From Serripes groenlandicus (taxonomy: Eukaryota; Mollusca; Bivalvia; Cardiida; Cardiidae): DNA of 64,000 bases. Positions 20,266 to 29,769 of the stretch are shown here, piece after piece (position 1 is the stretch's first letter; each line of letters opens with the position of its first letter). The stretch lies in assembly GCA_031761405.1 (NCBI GenBank), contig JASEVX010000013.1, positions 48,289,535-48,353,534 on the forward strand, read 5' to 3'. Made by a program: the position numbers and the translations under genes. A model generated the notes under the pieces. It made no database searches. It was not told the DNA's origin and saw nothing but the letters and a program-made list of their open reading frames with translations.

Positions 20266-20638
20266 TTAACTCTTTCCAAAATACGGGCGCTTTCTGACAT
20301 CCTTGCAGTGGACGAATATTGAAAACATTAGGACACATGAAGGAAGTCTTGCTCAAAATGAGAAATAACTCCTTTTGCTGCAATTTTTTCAATGCTATTT
20401 AAGGATTAAAATTTTATTTATACTGATTGCCCATAATTTTTTACCATATATATGAGCCGTCCCGCGAGAAAACCAACATTGTGGTCTCTGCGTAAAGTAT
20501 CGAACTGGATCAGCCTTAAAGCATGCATGGACTGCGCGGGATGATCTGGGTCGATACATTGCGCAGATGCCATAATGTTGGTTTTCTCGTTGGACGGCTC
20601 ATACATTTGTCTGCTGCAAATTTGTAACTCACTGTTAA
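20266..20638 (+). mobile_element. M2 MITE, interrupted by another MITE
   Basis: The left part TTTAACTCTTTCCAAAATACG to 20450 has ATTGAAAACATTAGGACAC and CTCAAAATGAGAAA. The right end TTTGTCTGCTGCAAATTTG continues from 20606. The unrelated element 20451-20602 sits between them. Confidence 0.65.
20451..20602. mobile_element. foldback MITE with ATGAGCCGTCC ends
   Basis: ATGAGCCGTCC at 20451 pairs with GGACGGCTCAT ending at 20602. The inverted arms extend through GAGAAAACCAACAT/ATGTTGGTTTTCTC. Total 152 bp with no coding. I know very similar inverted elements from oyster and clam sequence. A target duplication is not certain (AT or TAT). Confidence 0.88.
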
Positions 20639-21311
20639 ACTGATTTGGTATTTTTGAGTCATCTGCTTTCAAAACGTCAAGAAATTAATGGGACAATTGA
20701 AAAAGTTGAAATATATCCGTGATATAAGATTATAAACATTTGTGTTAAAATTAGGGTCGAGTTTAAAATTGTTTTGCATTAAATTTTATAAGGTTATATT
20801 GGTATATATTTTTATCTAAAAAAAATTGATAATATTTCAGAGGTGACATTAATATAAGGTACCTTATAGAAAGAACAGTAACATTACAATACCAAATACT
20901 GGTGGAATATTCGATTGCTACATAAACTATAAATTGTTACCAAGTACTCTAGGCAGAGAACAATTAAGGCTTTAACTGACGGCAGTCGACCTGATTAAAT
21001 GTGGCTGGTACCAGTGTGTTGTGCATAGATTTAAATGAAACTTTGTTGACATTCCATTGGAAATTGGACCTATAGGACTTTAAGACTGTGCACTTGTGAA
21101 GGAGAAAAAGTGATTTTAAATGTGATTGAATGATATGTTGTAAGTTGACAGTCAAGCATGCATAGTAGGTTCATAGACTTTCTTTTAAATAAATTGACAG
21201 TGTTATATAGACTTAAATAAAACCTGTCAAACATTTATAGTTATATTATGTTCATTTAAACAATGACAACTAGTGTAATAATAAATTAGCTTTAATGAAA
21301 CTTAGCATTAA
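20639..21311. other. unassigned AT-rich sequence
   Basis: No repeat or exon is supported here. It lies upstream of the exon-like stretch at 21313. Confidence 0.45.
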
Positions 21312-21312
21312 A

Positions 21313-21515
21313 GATGGATTTTGACAGTGTTTTATCCTTTGCCATGTCTGGGTGTATGGCGTACTCCCAGTATCAGTTCAAAACTGTTTGAGGGACAAAA
21401 AGTGACTGTTTTGTGTAGTAACGAATTTGGTGAAGAAAGAAAATTAACAGATTTGGACGATTGGGCTGTTACCATGGGAACTGGGGAAAACCTTGGTCAA
21501 TCAATCAGTGATGGT
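21313..21515 (+). pseudogene. exon-like open stretch, possibly frameshifted
   Basis: ATG at 21313 opens MDFDSVLSFAMSGCMAYSQY followed by QFKTV and a stop. A second frame overlapping it reads LFEGQKVTVLCSNEFGEERK, then LTDLDDWAVTMGTGENLGQ, up to a donor-like GATG|GTAAAA at 21515. Both peptides look more protein-like than the surroundings, and a one-base shift near 21388 would connect them. It could be an exon with a sequence error, a broken copy, or chance. No family is recognised. Confidence 0.25.
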
Positions 21516-21619
21516 AAAACTTTCGTTATTTATCATTATAATTGTTTCTTTTTCTTGTCGCCTGGCTACATGTAAGGTAGGAATATATGACATAGCTAGG
21601 GACTGTAACTTTCCTGTTA

Positions 21620-21802
21620 CGGCTCTTTGAAAACATAGTAACAAAAGAAGAAATTGCACAAAACATGCAATTTCTCCTTTTGTCACAATGTTTTCCACTT
21701 TTAGTCATAGGTTATCCATTTAATTATAGAGATTTTCCATTATTTGACAAAATATGTTCAAAGTCGTCTGCTGCAGAAATGTTGTATGAGGGGAAGGGTT
21801 AA
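21620..21802 (+). mobile_element. M1 MITE, left end missing
   Basis: Starts at CGGCTCTTTGAAAACATAG. CAC type (GCACAAAACATGC). Right end GAGGGGAAGGGTTAA. Confidence 0.88.
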
Positions 21803-22236
21803 GTTATTAAAGTTGCATGAGGTGAAGGTTATGTGGAGAACTGGTTGCGAGAAAGGCTGCGGAAACATTGACTGTGTATAATGTTGACTTGTTGAAAACG
21901 GTGTTAACCCTTTCCCTGATATAGATGCTTTCTGACGCTTCTGCAGCAGACAGCGTTTTGAAAACATAGTGACAAATGAAGAAATTGCACAAAACGTGCA
22001 ATTTTTCCTTTTGCCACAATGTTTTTCCACTTTTAGTCATAGGTTATCCATTCAATTATAGAGATTTTTATATTTTTTGACAAAATTTGTTCTAAGTCGT
22101 CTGCTGCAGAATTGTCGTATGGGGGAAAGGGTTAAAGTTGCATGAGATGAACTGGGTGCGAGAAAGGCAGGAAACATTGACTGTGTAACGGTGACTTGAT
22201 ATAATAATACAAATATTGTTGAAAACGGTGTTTAAG
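21803..22236. repeat. duplicated linker around an M1 copy
   Basis: AAAGTTGCATGAG...GCGAGAAAGGC...GGAAACATTGACTGTGTA...GTTGAAAACGGTGTTAA at about 21809-21907 recurs at 22134-22236. Each copy directly follows an M1 right end. The unit duplicated is M1 plus about 100 bp. The linker ends like a SINE tail (TTGTTGAAAACGGTGTTAA). Confidence 0.75.
21904..22135 (+). mobile_element. M1 MITE, full length (CAC type)
   Basis: Left TTAA 21904-21907 and right TTAA 22132-22135. Terminal repeats have one change each (CCCTGATA; TATGGGGGAAAGGG). Confidence 0.93.
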
Positions 22237-22379
22237 TACCCCAACAATAATCATTCAGCATTCTCCAAGGTACAAGTTATATTTAAAATGATTAACATGA
22301 TATTACAATGATATAATTGTTTCTATGGGTGTTAAAAACTGTTAATGTCACTTTCAATACTTTTAAGTTTTTAACTTCA

Positions 22380-22600
22380 CTACATGTGTTTCCTCGGGGT
22401 AATTTACCAGTACAATTATACTGATTTATTCTGAGACCAGAGAGTCGGCTGTAATATGCTAACAACACAACTCTGAGCGCCAAGAAGGGAATTCCATTAC
22501 TTTCATTTTTTTTAAGTCTTTGGTATGATGACTGGACCTGGGATCGAACCCGCGGATGCTCTACCACTTTGAGACACGCTTTCAGCTTAAATAATTACAT
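22380..22600 (-). mobile_element. SINE, diverged
   Basis: The minus strand has a tRNA-like B box GGGTTCGATCCCAGGTCC near 22552-22533 and a body matching TAAATTACCCC. The tail lies toward lower coordinates and is incomplete. Confidence 0.55.
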
Positions 22601-23030
22601 TTTATGTCTGCTTCCTGGAGGCTTAGCATGATTACTGCTGGTGTGAAATTATCACAGGCAGAACACGCTCATCATGGGATTCAAACCTGAGACAAATGGT
22701 ACGAGAGGCTGGCCCATATATTGCCTCACTGGAATTACGGAGTGGAAAAATCTGATATGCCTTTGATTTGGTAGAATATAAAATAAAGTTTATGAGGTTA
22801 GATTCTAATAAATGGGTTGAAGCGGAACATCATTGCGTATTACTGCAATAAAATGTGCAACAATGTTGCAATAAACTGCCAGATACCTTAATGCTTACAG
22901 TGCCAAAAAATGTCAGACATTTTTTTTATTTTTTTTATATAGCAGATTATTCCAACTTGTCCTACTGGCATCAATAAAGATATTACTCACTGTACTAATA
23001 TCAACTCTGTACCTTCATTCCTGCAGGTCA
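22601..23030. other. unassigned sequence
   Basis: CAATAAAATGTGCAACAATGTTGCAATAAA forms a small foldback near 22847. No gene is seen. Confidence 0.4.
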
Positions 23031-23438
23031 ACCCTTTCCTATATGCGACAAATCTGCAGCAGAAGGCTTTGAAAACATCTTAACAAAAGTATGGAAAATA
23101 TCAATAGATAGAACGATAAAGTTTGTACATGCAAAAGAAGAAATTGCTCGTTATGAGCACAATTGGATTTGAAACCGGGTGTCCTGGGTTCGATCCCCAG
23201 TCATGGCATGATGGTCATGGTGGAGTGTCCTTGGGCAAGGCACATTTTCTAGCCTAGTACTGGTATGTTTACCCAGGGATCATGAATAAGAGAACTGTCT
23301 CTGGGATATAACTGAAATAATGTTGAAAGCGGCGTAAAACCCCAATAAATGAGCACAATTGCACCTTTCCTCAATGCCATTAAAAGTAAATGTCTGCTGC
23401 AGATATCTCATTATGCGTCTGCATGTGGTAAAGGGTTA
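23031..23438 (-). mobile_element. M2 MITE, interrupted by a SINE
   Basis: Left CAACCCTTTCCTATATGCGACA with AATCTGCAGCAGAAGGCTTTG. The right part resumes at GCACCTTTCCTCAATGCC, with GTCTGCTGCAGATATCTCAT and GCATGTGGTAAAGGGTT. The SINE entered the hairpin tip (GCTCGTTATGAGCA). Confidence 0.8.
23165..23348 (+). mobile_element. 5'-truncated SINE with 12-bp target duplication
   Basis: ATGAGCACAATT at 23153-23164 recurs at 23349-23360. The insert starts mid-head at GGATTTGAAACCGGG, keeps the B box GGTTCGATCCCC, the body GGCAAGGCACATTTTCTAGC, and the tail GGGATATAACTGAAAT...GGCGTAAAACCCC. Head and body match the copy at 39816. Confidence 0.9.
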
Positions 23439-23489
23439 TGATACCAGACCTAGTCATTCCCTGATGGTCTACATGCAGCATATAGAACA

Positions 23490-23732
23490 TTAACCCTCTC
23501 CCACATACAACAAATTTGCAGTTACAGCTTTGAAATTATATAGATAAAAATATAAAAAAAAATCCATAAAGCATCCGAATTCATACGGTATTTTGTGTTT
23601 AAAAGAGTTGGAAGCATTGTGACAAAAGTAGAAATTGCTTATCATGAGCAATTTTTTCTTTTGCCAAAATGTTTTCAAATGTCGCCTACTGCAGATGCGT
23701 CAAAATGTGTCTATAAGTGGGAAAGGTCAAAC
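23490..23732 (-). mobile_element. M2 MITE
   Basis: TTAACCCTCTCCCACATACA at left, hairpin GCTTATCATGAGC, GTCGCCTACTGCAGATGCG and ATAAGTGGGAAAGG at right. Confidence 0.8.
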
Positions 23733-23819
23733 ATAGATTATAGGTAATGATTTGTCATAATATACAATGTCTTGTTTTCCTACAATAATTATAATTAAAT
23801 CATTTGTAAAAGATTCAAT

Positions 23820-23882
23820 AACAATATTTTTTGCTTAGATGTAATCAAAGTTATCTGCTGCAGATTTGTTGCATTCATGTCT
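23820..23882 (+). mobile_element. M2 right-end fragment
   Basis: GATGTAATCAAAGTTATCTG, then CTGCAGATTTGTTGCAT. No left half. Confidence 0.5.
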
Positions 23883-23933
23883 AAATTATAAGTATGAATT
23901 ATTACAAATAAGCATACTACAAGTACCTTCCAG

Positions 23934-24166
23934 TTAACCCTTTCCCTCATATAGACGCTTTCTGAAGCCTCCACAGCAGACAGCTTTTTAAAAAACATAG
24001 TGACAAAAGAAAAAATTGCTCAAAACGAGCAATTTCTCCTTTTGCCACAATGTTTTCTACTCTTAGTCATAGGTTATCCATTCAATTATAGAGATTTTCT
24101 ATTTTTTTGACAAAATATGTTCAAAGTCGTCTGTTGAAGAATTGTCATATGAGGGAAAAGGGTTAA
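23934..24166 (+). mobile_element. M1 MITE, full length
   Basis: CTC type. The inner motifs are partly decayed (CCACAGCAGAC; GTCTGTTGAAGAA). TTAA at both ends. Confidence 0.92.
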
Positions 24167-24202
24167 CAGCCCTTTTCCCCATATTACAACATATCAGTTT
24201 CT

Positions 24203-24400
24203 TTGATTGATTGAGTGTTTGGTGTTTTAAGCTGCTTTCAATAATTTTTCAGTTATATCATGGCGTTTCCTTGGTAATTTACCAGTACTATACTATCAGG
24301 TCCATTAATCCTGACACCGGAGCCAGTCAGTCGTAATACTAACCCGTGCATTTTATCCTGATCGCCAAGGAGGGCAGCCATTACTGTAACCAAGACAACT
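24203..24400 (-). mobile_element. SINE, head decayed
   Basis: TTGATTGATTGAGTGTTTGG, CTTTCAATAATTTTTCAGTT and ATATCATGGCG are the tail in reverse. The GCCAGTCAGTCG...GGAGGGCAGCCATT block is shared with the SINE at 33545-33735. The 80-codon minus frame here is a repeat translation. Confidence 0.65.
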
Positions 24401-24546
24401 TTGAAAGCATCGTACAAACTTTGTGCATGCGAATATTTCGAGGGCTTAAAATTGCTAAAAACGGTTGTAACTATAATTGGTATTTTTTTTACCAAGGTTA
24501 ATCACCTCGCCATAAAGCCTTTATAAGTGTAAATCTTTTTTTTTTT

Positions 24547-24615
24547 GTAAACAATGGAAATTTAGGTGCCAATTTGCCCAGAACGAGCAATGGCACCTAA
24601 ATTTCCATTGTTTAC
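24547..24615. repeat. perfect inverted repeat, 25-bp arms
   Basis: GTAAACAATGGAAATTTAGG TGCCA at 24547-24571 is exactly complementary to TGGCACCTAAATTTCCATTG TTTAC at 24591-24615. The 19-base loop contains GCCCAGAACGAGCAA. It is not an M1 or M2 hairpin by sequence, though its loop recalls the M1 tip. Confidence 0.9.
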
Positions 24616-24734
24616 CAAAAGGGTCAAAATTGCCCCTAAACCAGGGTTTTCAAAATAGGTTTTTAATTACAACCGATTCACGCCAAGCCCTTGATTTCTA
24701 TTGATGGAAGTAAAATAATTATTAAATAGAATTT

Positions 24735-24973
24735 AAACCATTGTGACAATAGGAGAACGAATTATAATTAATTCATCAGCTGTACTTTTTCTCCTTTTGA
24801 GACAATGTTTTCAACTGACTGCTGCAAATCGATAAAAATAGGTTGGTATATATTTTGAAAAGAGTTAATACCAGAACATTAATTTAAGGTTTGGAGAGAA
24901 ATACTAACCTATTTTATTTTAGTTGTCTGCTGCAGATGTGTCAAAATGTGTCTGCAATTGGGAATGGGTTAAA
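24735..24973. mobile_element. M2 MITE remnants
   Basis: AAACCATTGTGACAATAGGAG, CTCCTTTTGAGACAATGTTTTC, later GTTGTCTGCTGCAGATGTGTC and GCAATTGGGAATGGGTTAA. Confidence 0.55.
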
Positions 24974-25189
24974 TGAATGGTTTTCCCCAGCCTCAATTTG
25001 AGAATGTGCAGCCATTGGGCCCAGGAAAAGAAGTCTTTAAGCTTACAGAAAATGCAATCAGACACTAATCTAACATCATTTTCCGGTAGTTATCTTGATA
25101 TTTAGATGCAGTGTTATGTGCATTAAACACAAGGTTAATAAGTCCTGGAGTACTAAGCATATATAGGAACATTTACAGTGTGTTTAGCA

Positions 25190-25352
25190 TTTCTAACCTA
25201 CAGACGCATTTTGTCATAACTGCAGCAGACTTAGTTAAATACTTTTGAAAATATTGTGGCAAAAGGTGAGATTGCTCATAAAGAGCAATTTCAGGTTTAG
25301 TAAAAAAAATATCAAAGTACTGAAAGTACTAAAATGCGGGGGATGTTGGCTC
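25190..25352 (+). mobile_element. M2 MITE remnant
   Basis: TCTAACCTACAGACGCATTTTG, ACTGCAGCAGAC, then AATATTGTGGCAAAAGGTGAG with hairpin GCTCATAAAGAGC. No right end. Confidence 0.6.
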
Positions 25353-25366
25353 TAGAGTGTTAACAA

Positions 25367-25665
25367 GACTTTCCTTCAATATGACCTAGTGACCTACATT
25401 TTGACCCAACTTTTTTGGCTTGAGCATGTTGATATTCGTCAGAATATTTGTCTTGATGATATCTAGGCTAAGTTCAAAAACTAGGTCGGTCACTAGGCCA
25501 ACTTGTTGAACAATCTAGTTAACACAGTAGACTTTTTTGACTTGAGCAGCTTGAAATCTTGTCAGAAAGTTTGTCATGATAATAGAGCCATCGGCGCAGA
25601 AAGATTTAAGTCTTGCATAGCCCATTCTCAGGTGAGCGATCCAGGGCTTCATGGCCCTTTTGTTG
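25367..25665 (+). mobile_element. Helentron/HINE-like 3' part
   Basis: Paired body phrases (GACTTGAGCAGCTTGAAATC/GGCTTGAGCATGTTGATATT) show two internal units. The 3' end CAGGTGAGCGATCCAGGGCTTC ATGGCCCTTTTGTTG has the same AGGTGA...hairpin...TTGTT arrangement as 39585-39610. The 5' end is absent. Confidence 0.6.
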
Positions 25666-25870
25666 TATAGATGTTTTCAAAGTCAAAAATCTGCTGCAGA
25701 TTTGATGTCTGTGAGAAAGGGTTAAATTGAATTCCTTTTGTCCCAATGTTTTCAATTCTATTCAATAATTTTACTTTCATCATTAGAGATTTTCCATATT
25801 TTTGCCTTCTTACAATGTTTTCAAATTTGTCTACTACATATTTGTTGCATGTAGGAAATGGTTTTAAATT
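25666..25870 (+). mobile_element. two M2 right ends in tandem
   Basis: AAATCTGCTGCAGATTTGATG...GAGAAAGGGTTAA ends near 25725. A second piece runs from TTTTGTCCCAATGTTTTC through CATTAGAGATTTTCCATATT to GTTGCATGTAGGAAATGG. Confidence 0.65.
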
Positions 25871-25976
25871 AGTTGATAACATCAAACATGGGGTAAGGTA
25901 ATTTTGGCTACTTGAGTTTATTGTGCAATTTTGTAGAGAAAGCAAATGTTCAAAATGTTCAATTAATGAAATTGTT

Positions 25977-26212
25977 TTAACCCTTTCCAGCATACAACAA
26001 CTCTGCCGCAGACTTTCAAAACATCTTGACAAGAGTATTAAAAATCTCTTGGAATAAAAGTATATAATATATACTATTATAAATATACTTAAAAAAGTGG
26101 AAAACATTTAGCCAAAGGGAGAAATTCCTTGTTTTGAGCAAGTCACAATGTTTTTTAAAAACGGTCTACTGCCGAGGCCTGAGACTGCCTCTGTGTGTGG
26201 ACAAGGACAGTT
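25977..26212 (-). mobile_element. M2 MITE
   Basis: TTAACCCTTTCCAGCATACA at left, CCGCAGACTTTCAAAACATC, GTGGAAAACATTTAGCCAAAG and CGGTCTACTGCCGAGGCCTG. The right terminal repeat has decayed to GTGTGTGGACAAGG. Confidence 0.7.
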
Positions 26213-26345
26213 ATCATTTGGCGACTGCAGGTTTTAAGATTTTCCTTCCTGCTGAAGTTTTCTCAAAAGTTTCCCTGGGACAGATGCCATTTTTTTTTTG
26301 TGTACCTTCCAGGAGACAACATTTGAAAATAATTAATGAAAAGGA

Positions 26346-26579
26346 TTAACCCTTTCCCTCATACGACAATTCTGCAGCAGACGACTTTGAACGTATTTTG
26401 TCAAAACATAGAAAATCTCCATAGTTGAATGGATAACCTTATAATGACAAAAAGTGGAAAACATTGTGGCAAAAGGAGAAATTGCACGTTCTGTGCAATT
26501 TCTCCTTTTGTCACAATGTTTTCAAAAAGCTGTCTGCTGCAGAGACGTCAGAAAGCGTCTATATGAGGGAAAGGGTTAA
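26346..26579 (-). mobile_element. M1 MITE, full length (CAC type)
   Basis: GCACGTTCTGTGC tip, AACGTATTTTG and AACATAGAAAATCTCCAT variants. TTAA at both ends. Confidence 0.94.
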
Positions 26580-26844
26580 TTGCGCTTCAATTGTGTTATC
26601 AATTATTTGTTTAAGTAATATTTGAAAAAAAATCGAATATTATTTTTATATAAATTGAAAACATAAGAGTAAAAGGAGAGTTTACACATTTTGCTTTTCA
26701 AAAGAGTTATCTACCTTACATTTTGGGCATTGGATGTTTTGTCAGGGGGGAGAGTTTTATAACCATTTCGTCAACTTCAGATTTTATAATAATATGTGGG
26801 TTAAATTCTCAAATACATAACATGCCTGTTTACAATTTTATGAT

Positions 26845-27077
26845 TTAACCCTTTCCCTCATATAGACGTTTTCTGACGCCTCTGCAGCAGACTGCTTTTT
26901 GAAAATATAGTGACAAAAAAAAAAGAAAATGGTCAAAACGAGCAATTTCTCCTTTTGCCACAATGTTTTCTACTTTTAGTCATAGGTTATCCATTCAATT
27001 ATAGAGATTTTCCATTTGTTGACAAAATATGTTCAAAGTCGTCTGCTGCAGAACTGTCGTATGAGGGAAAGGGTTAA
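26845..27077 (+). mobile_element. M1 MITE, full length
   Basis: A run of A expands GACAAAAAAAAAAGAAA. The hairpin left arm has mutated to TGGTC, so the tip no longer pairs fully with GAGCAA. Confidence 0.92.
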
Positions 27078-27105
27078 GAGACGTTTGTCAGAAGTCTTCT
27101 GCTGA

Positions 27106-27394
27106 TTTGGGTTTAACGATATCTCATATATCAGGGCAGCCAATTCACCTACTCATGTGTTTCCTGGTTTTATCACACCAGTACTCCACACAACAATCTT
27201 CCCAAGCAACTGGCAGCTTTTCCACGTAGACTATAAATAGCCCATTGGTGGAAGACGAATGACGCATGTCGCATCGACTTTTGTCAAACGTCGAAAAGAA
27301 AGTTGGCCGAGCCGGGATTCAAACTCACAACCCCTGGATGGACAGCCGGTGTCGTTACCGACTAAGTTACCGGGGCTTGGCTCGGTTTATGAAG
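27106..27394 (-). mobile_element. SINE, nearly complete
   Basis: On the minus strand the head has A-box-like TAACTTAGTCGGTAACG and the B-box region GTGAGTTTGAATCCC, framed by GAGCC...GGCTCGGCC. The body has GACAAAAGTCGATGCG and CCAATGGGCTATTTATAG, then GAGTACTGGTGTGAT. The tail is shortened (GCCCTGATATATGAGATATC). It lies next to M2 remnants on both sides. Confidence 0.78.
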
Positions 27395-27399
27395 CTGTT

Positions 27400-27562
27400 C
27401 CCACTACAACACATCTGCATGTAGCAGATGACTTTGAAAACCTCTAGAAAAATAAGTGGAGAATCTCTGTAGATGAAACTTAAATCATAAAATAAAATTG
27501 AAAACATTGTGGCGAGGGAGATATTTCACATCATGAGCAATCTGCAGGTTGGAAAGGCTTAA
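27400..27562 (-). mobile_element. M2 MITE, partial
   Basis: CCACTACAACACATCTGCATG, GATGACTTTGAAAACCTC, AAATTGAAAACATTGTGGCG and TGCAGGTTGGAAAGGCTTAA. It shares TTAA 27559-27562 with the next copy. Confidence 0.7.
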
Positions 27563-27792
27563 CCCTTTCCCACATATAGACGCTTTCTGATGCCTCTGCA
27601 GCAGACGACTTTTGAAAATATTAGGACAAAAGAAGAAATTGCTCATGATGAGCAATTTCTCCTTTTGCTGCATACTTATAATGTTTTCAACTTTTTACAG
27701 TAAATATAATTTCATTTATAGGGATTTTCTAAATTTGTGTCCACATGTTTTCGAAGTCGTCTGCTGCAGATGTGTTGTATGTGTGAAAGGGT
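27559..27792 (+). mobile_element. M2 MITE, nearly intact
   Basis: TTAACCCTTTCCCACATATA, TCTGCAGCAGACGACTTTTG, hairpin GCTCATGATGAGC, CATTTATAGGGATTTTC, GTCGTCTGCTGCAGATGTG and TATGTGTGAAAGGG. Confidence 0.85.
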
Positions 27793-27965
27793 GGACAAAA
27801 ATACAGAAAATCCCTATAAATGAAGGTATACTTACTGAAAAAAGTTGAAAACATTGTAGCAAAAGGAGAAATTGCTCATCATGAGCAATTTCACCTTTGG
27901 CCACAATGTTTTCAAAAGTCGTCTGCTGCTACTGCGTCAAAATACGTCTGCTGGTGGGAAACTCG
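27793..27965 (-). mobile_element. M2 MITE, left end missing
   Basis: From ACAAAAATACAGAAAATCCC through GAAAACATTGTAGCAAAAGG and hairpin GCTCATCATGAGC to CTGCTGGTGGGAAAC. Confidence 0.75.
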
Positions 27966-28264
27966 GGGATCCTTAATTCAAAGATGAACTGGAATCAACG
28001 TAATGCGTTTTCTAGTATCGAGTGATTAACGCGATGCAATTGCAACTCTAACTCATAATATGTGAGAGCTAAAACTGCTTGGCTTTTAGCAAAATAATAT
28101 GATTTCTTAAATCAGTAAAACCTGGAAAGTCTGTATGAGCTCTGATGTAATAGTTATAATTCATGGGATTCATGCATAACAATTGTAACTACATCCTGTA
28201 ACAACATCTAGTTACAGCTGTATTGCCTTTTACATCATCCATTTTCAAGCATTTTCCTGATACA

Positions 28265-28365
28265 TCTGTCTGTACCAGACCATGTTTTAAAACATTGTAG
28301 GAAAAAGGAGAAATTGCTGAATGTGATGAATTTCTCCATCTTCCCACAATATTGAAAACTGAATC
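28265..28365 (-). mobile_element. M2 hairpin remnant
   Basis: TTTTAAAACATTGTAGGAAAAAGGAG and GATGAATTTCTCCATCTTCCC with CACAATATTGAAAAC. It is cut at 28366 by the Helentron-like element. Confidence 0.5.
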
Positions 28366-28654
28366 AACTAGAACTATCACTGAAGATGATAAATACCCCA
28401 TAAACAGCACCTTGACCTACACCATAACTTAATAAGTAAAAGGACCATAACTCTGTAAAATAACATGCAATTGTAACCCCTTTAGGATATGCACATCTCC
28501 TCTTGGTATAGAAGCTTCATGTAAAATTTTATTGAATACCACCCAGTGGTTTGTAAGAAATAGGCCAGACAAAATATCTCTTCCGACCGACAGACAGACA
28601 GACAGACAGCCCGACACAGTGACTCCTATATACCCCCCTCTTCGAAGGGGGTAT
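28366..28654 (-). mobile_element. Helentron/HINE-like element, ATACCCCC family, inverted copy
   Basis: Reverse complement of the element at 9201-9480 along its length: AACTAGAACTATCACTGAAG at 28366 and CTTCGAAGGGGGTAT at 28654. The GACA microsatellite here has five repeats. The 5' end folds (CCCCTTCGAAGAGGGG). Short frames inside are not genes. Confidence 0.68.
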
Positions 28655-28759
28655 AAATACGCCTTTTCTATTTTGTATGGTTAATTCTTTTTTAACATTG
28701 TGGCAATGTCTCCCCATTGCTACAAATTGCATCAAAATGCATCTAATTATTAGAAAGGG

Positions 28760-28995
28760 TTAACCATTTCCCTCATACGACAATTCTGCAGCAGACAACT
28801 TTGAACATATTTTGTCAAAAAATAGAAAATCACTATAATTAAAGAATAATTACCTATGATTAAAAGTGGAAAACATTGTGGCAAAAGGGGAAATTGCTTG
28901 TTTTGAGCAATTTCTTCATTTGTCACTATGTTTTCAAAAGGCCGTCTGCTGCAGAGGCGTCATGCAGAAAGCGTCTATATGAGGGAAAGGGTTAA
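28760..28995 (-). mobile_element. M1 MITE, full length
   Basis: Left terminal repeat CCATTTCCCTCATA (one change). Hairpin GCTTGTTTTGAGC. Small ATGC insertion before AGAAAGCGTC. Confidence 0.93.
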
Positions 28996-29769
28996 GCTAT
29001 CTTTCATGTTTACAACCGCAGAGTCATTGAATCATTATGAGCAATTTCTCTTTTTGCCACAATGTTTACAAAATTAACATTGACTGCGGACCGCTGTCTA
29101 AAGACATCTGCATGTCGGCAAGGATTTAATCTACTCCATGTAAGCTCACGGCAATATGTTTTTTATCATCATAAATTCTTTCCGAAACACATCAGCACCC
29201 AGAAGGACTTGAAAATCTCTTCAGCTTTATAGAATCATCAAAAAGCAGAGCTTTATTACGCACCAAATGGCAATTAGCAGTAAATATAATTGGTTTATGC
29301 AGGAAAACATGCATTTTTGCTTATTGCTTTTCATTTTCTCTCTTTGAAAATGTTTCCTTGATTCAGTTGCATTTGTTAATTCTTAGCTTAAAATCACTTG
29401 TATTATACAATTAATAATATTGTTGGCATGTTGCATTTTACAAATGGTTGTGCTGAAATAATTATCATTTTATCATCAGAAAAATATGTTAAAGTAAATC
29501 ATTGAAATTCATCGCAATAAAACTTGGAATGACTTAAATCCTCCCTCCTTCATAATAAATGCATTATCATAAGAATTACTCCATAATAAATGCAAACGGA
29601 ATAGACAAAGACTATGGAACAAAGAGAATAATAACTAATAAATTACTCAATACTTTTCTAATGACAGCATTATAACCATCCTCCAATGGCTTTGACTGAT
29701 TGATTGGTTACTTAATTAAGGACTTTTTGCCCTGCATGACATGCTAACTTAATAAATCTTACATATTAA
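28996..29769. other. mostly unassigned AT-rich sequence
   Basis: An M2 crumb at about 29036-29130 (GAGCAATTTCTCTTTTTGCC, CATCTGCATGTCGGCAAGG). The rest has no gene or element. CATAATAAATGCA occurs twice (29551, 29582). Confidence 0.45.

Noticed and set aside
24253..24495. 80-codon minus-strand frame
   Set aside because: It lies largely in an antisense SINE. The same block occurs at 33545-33735.
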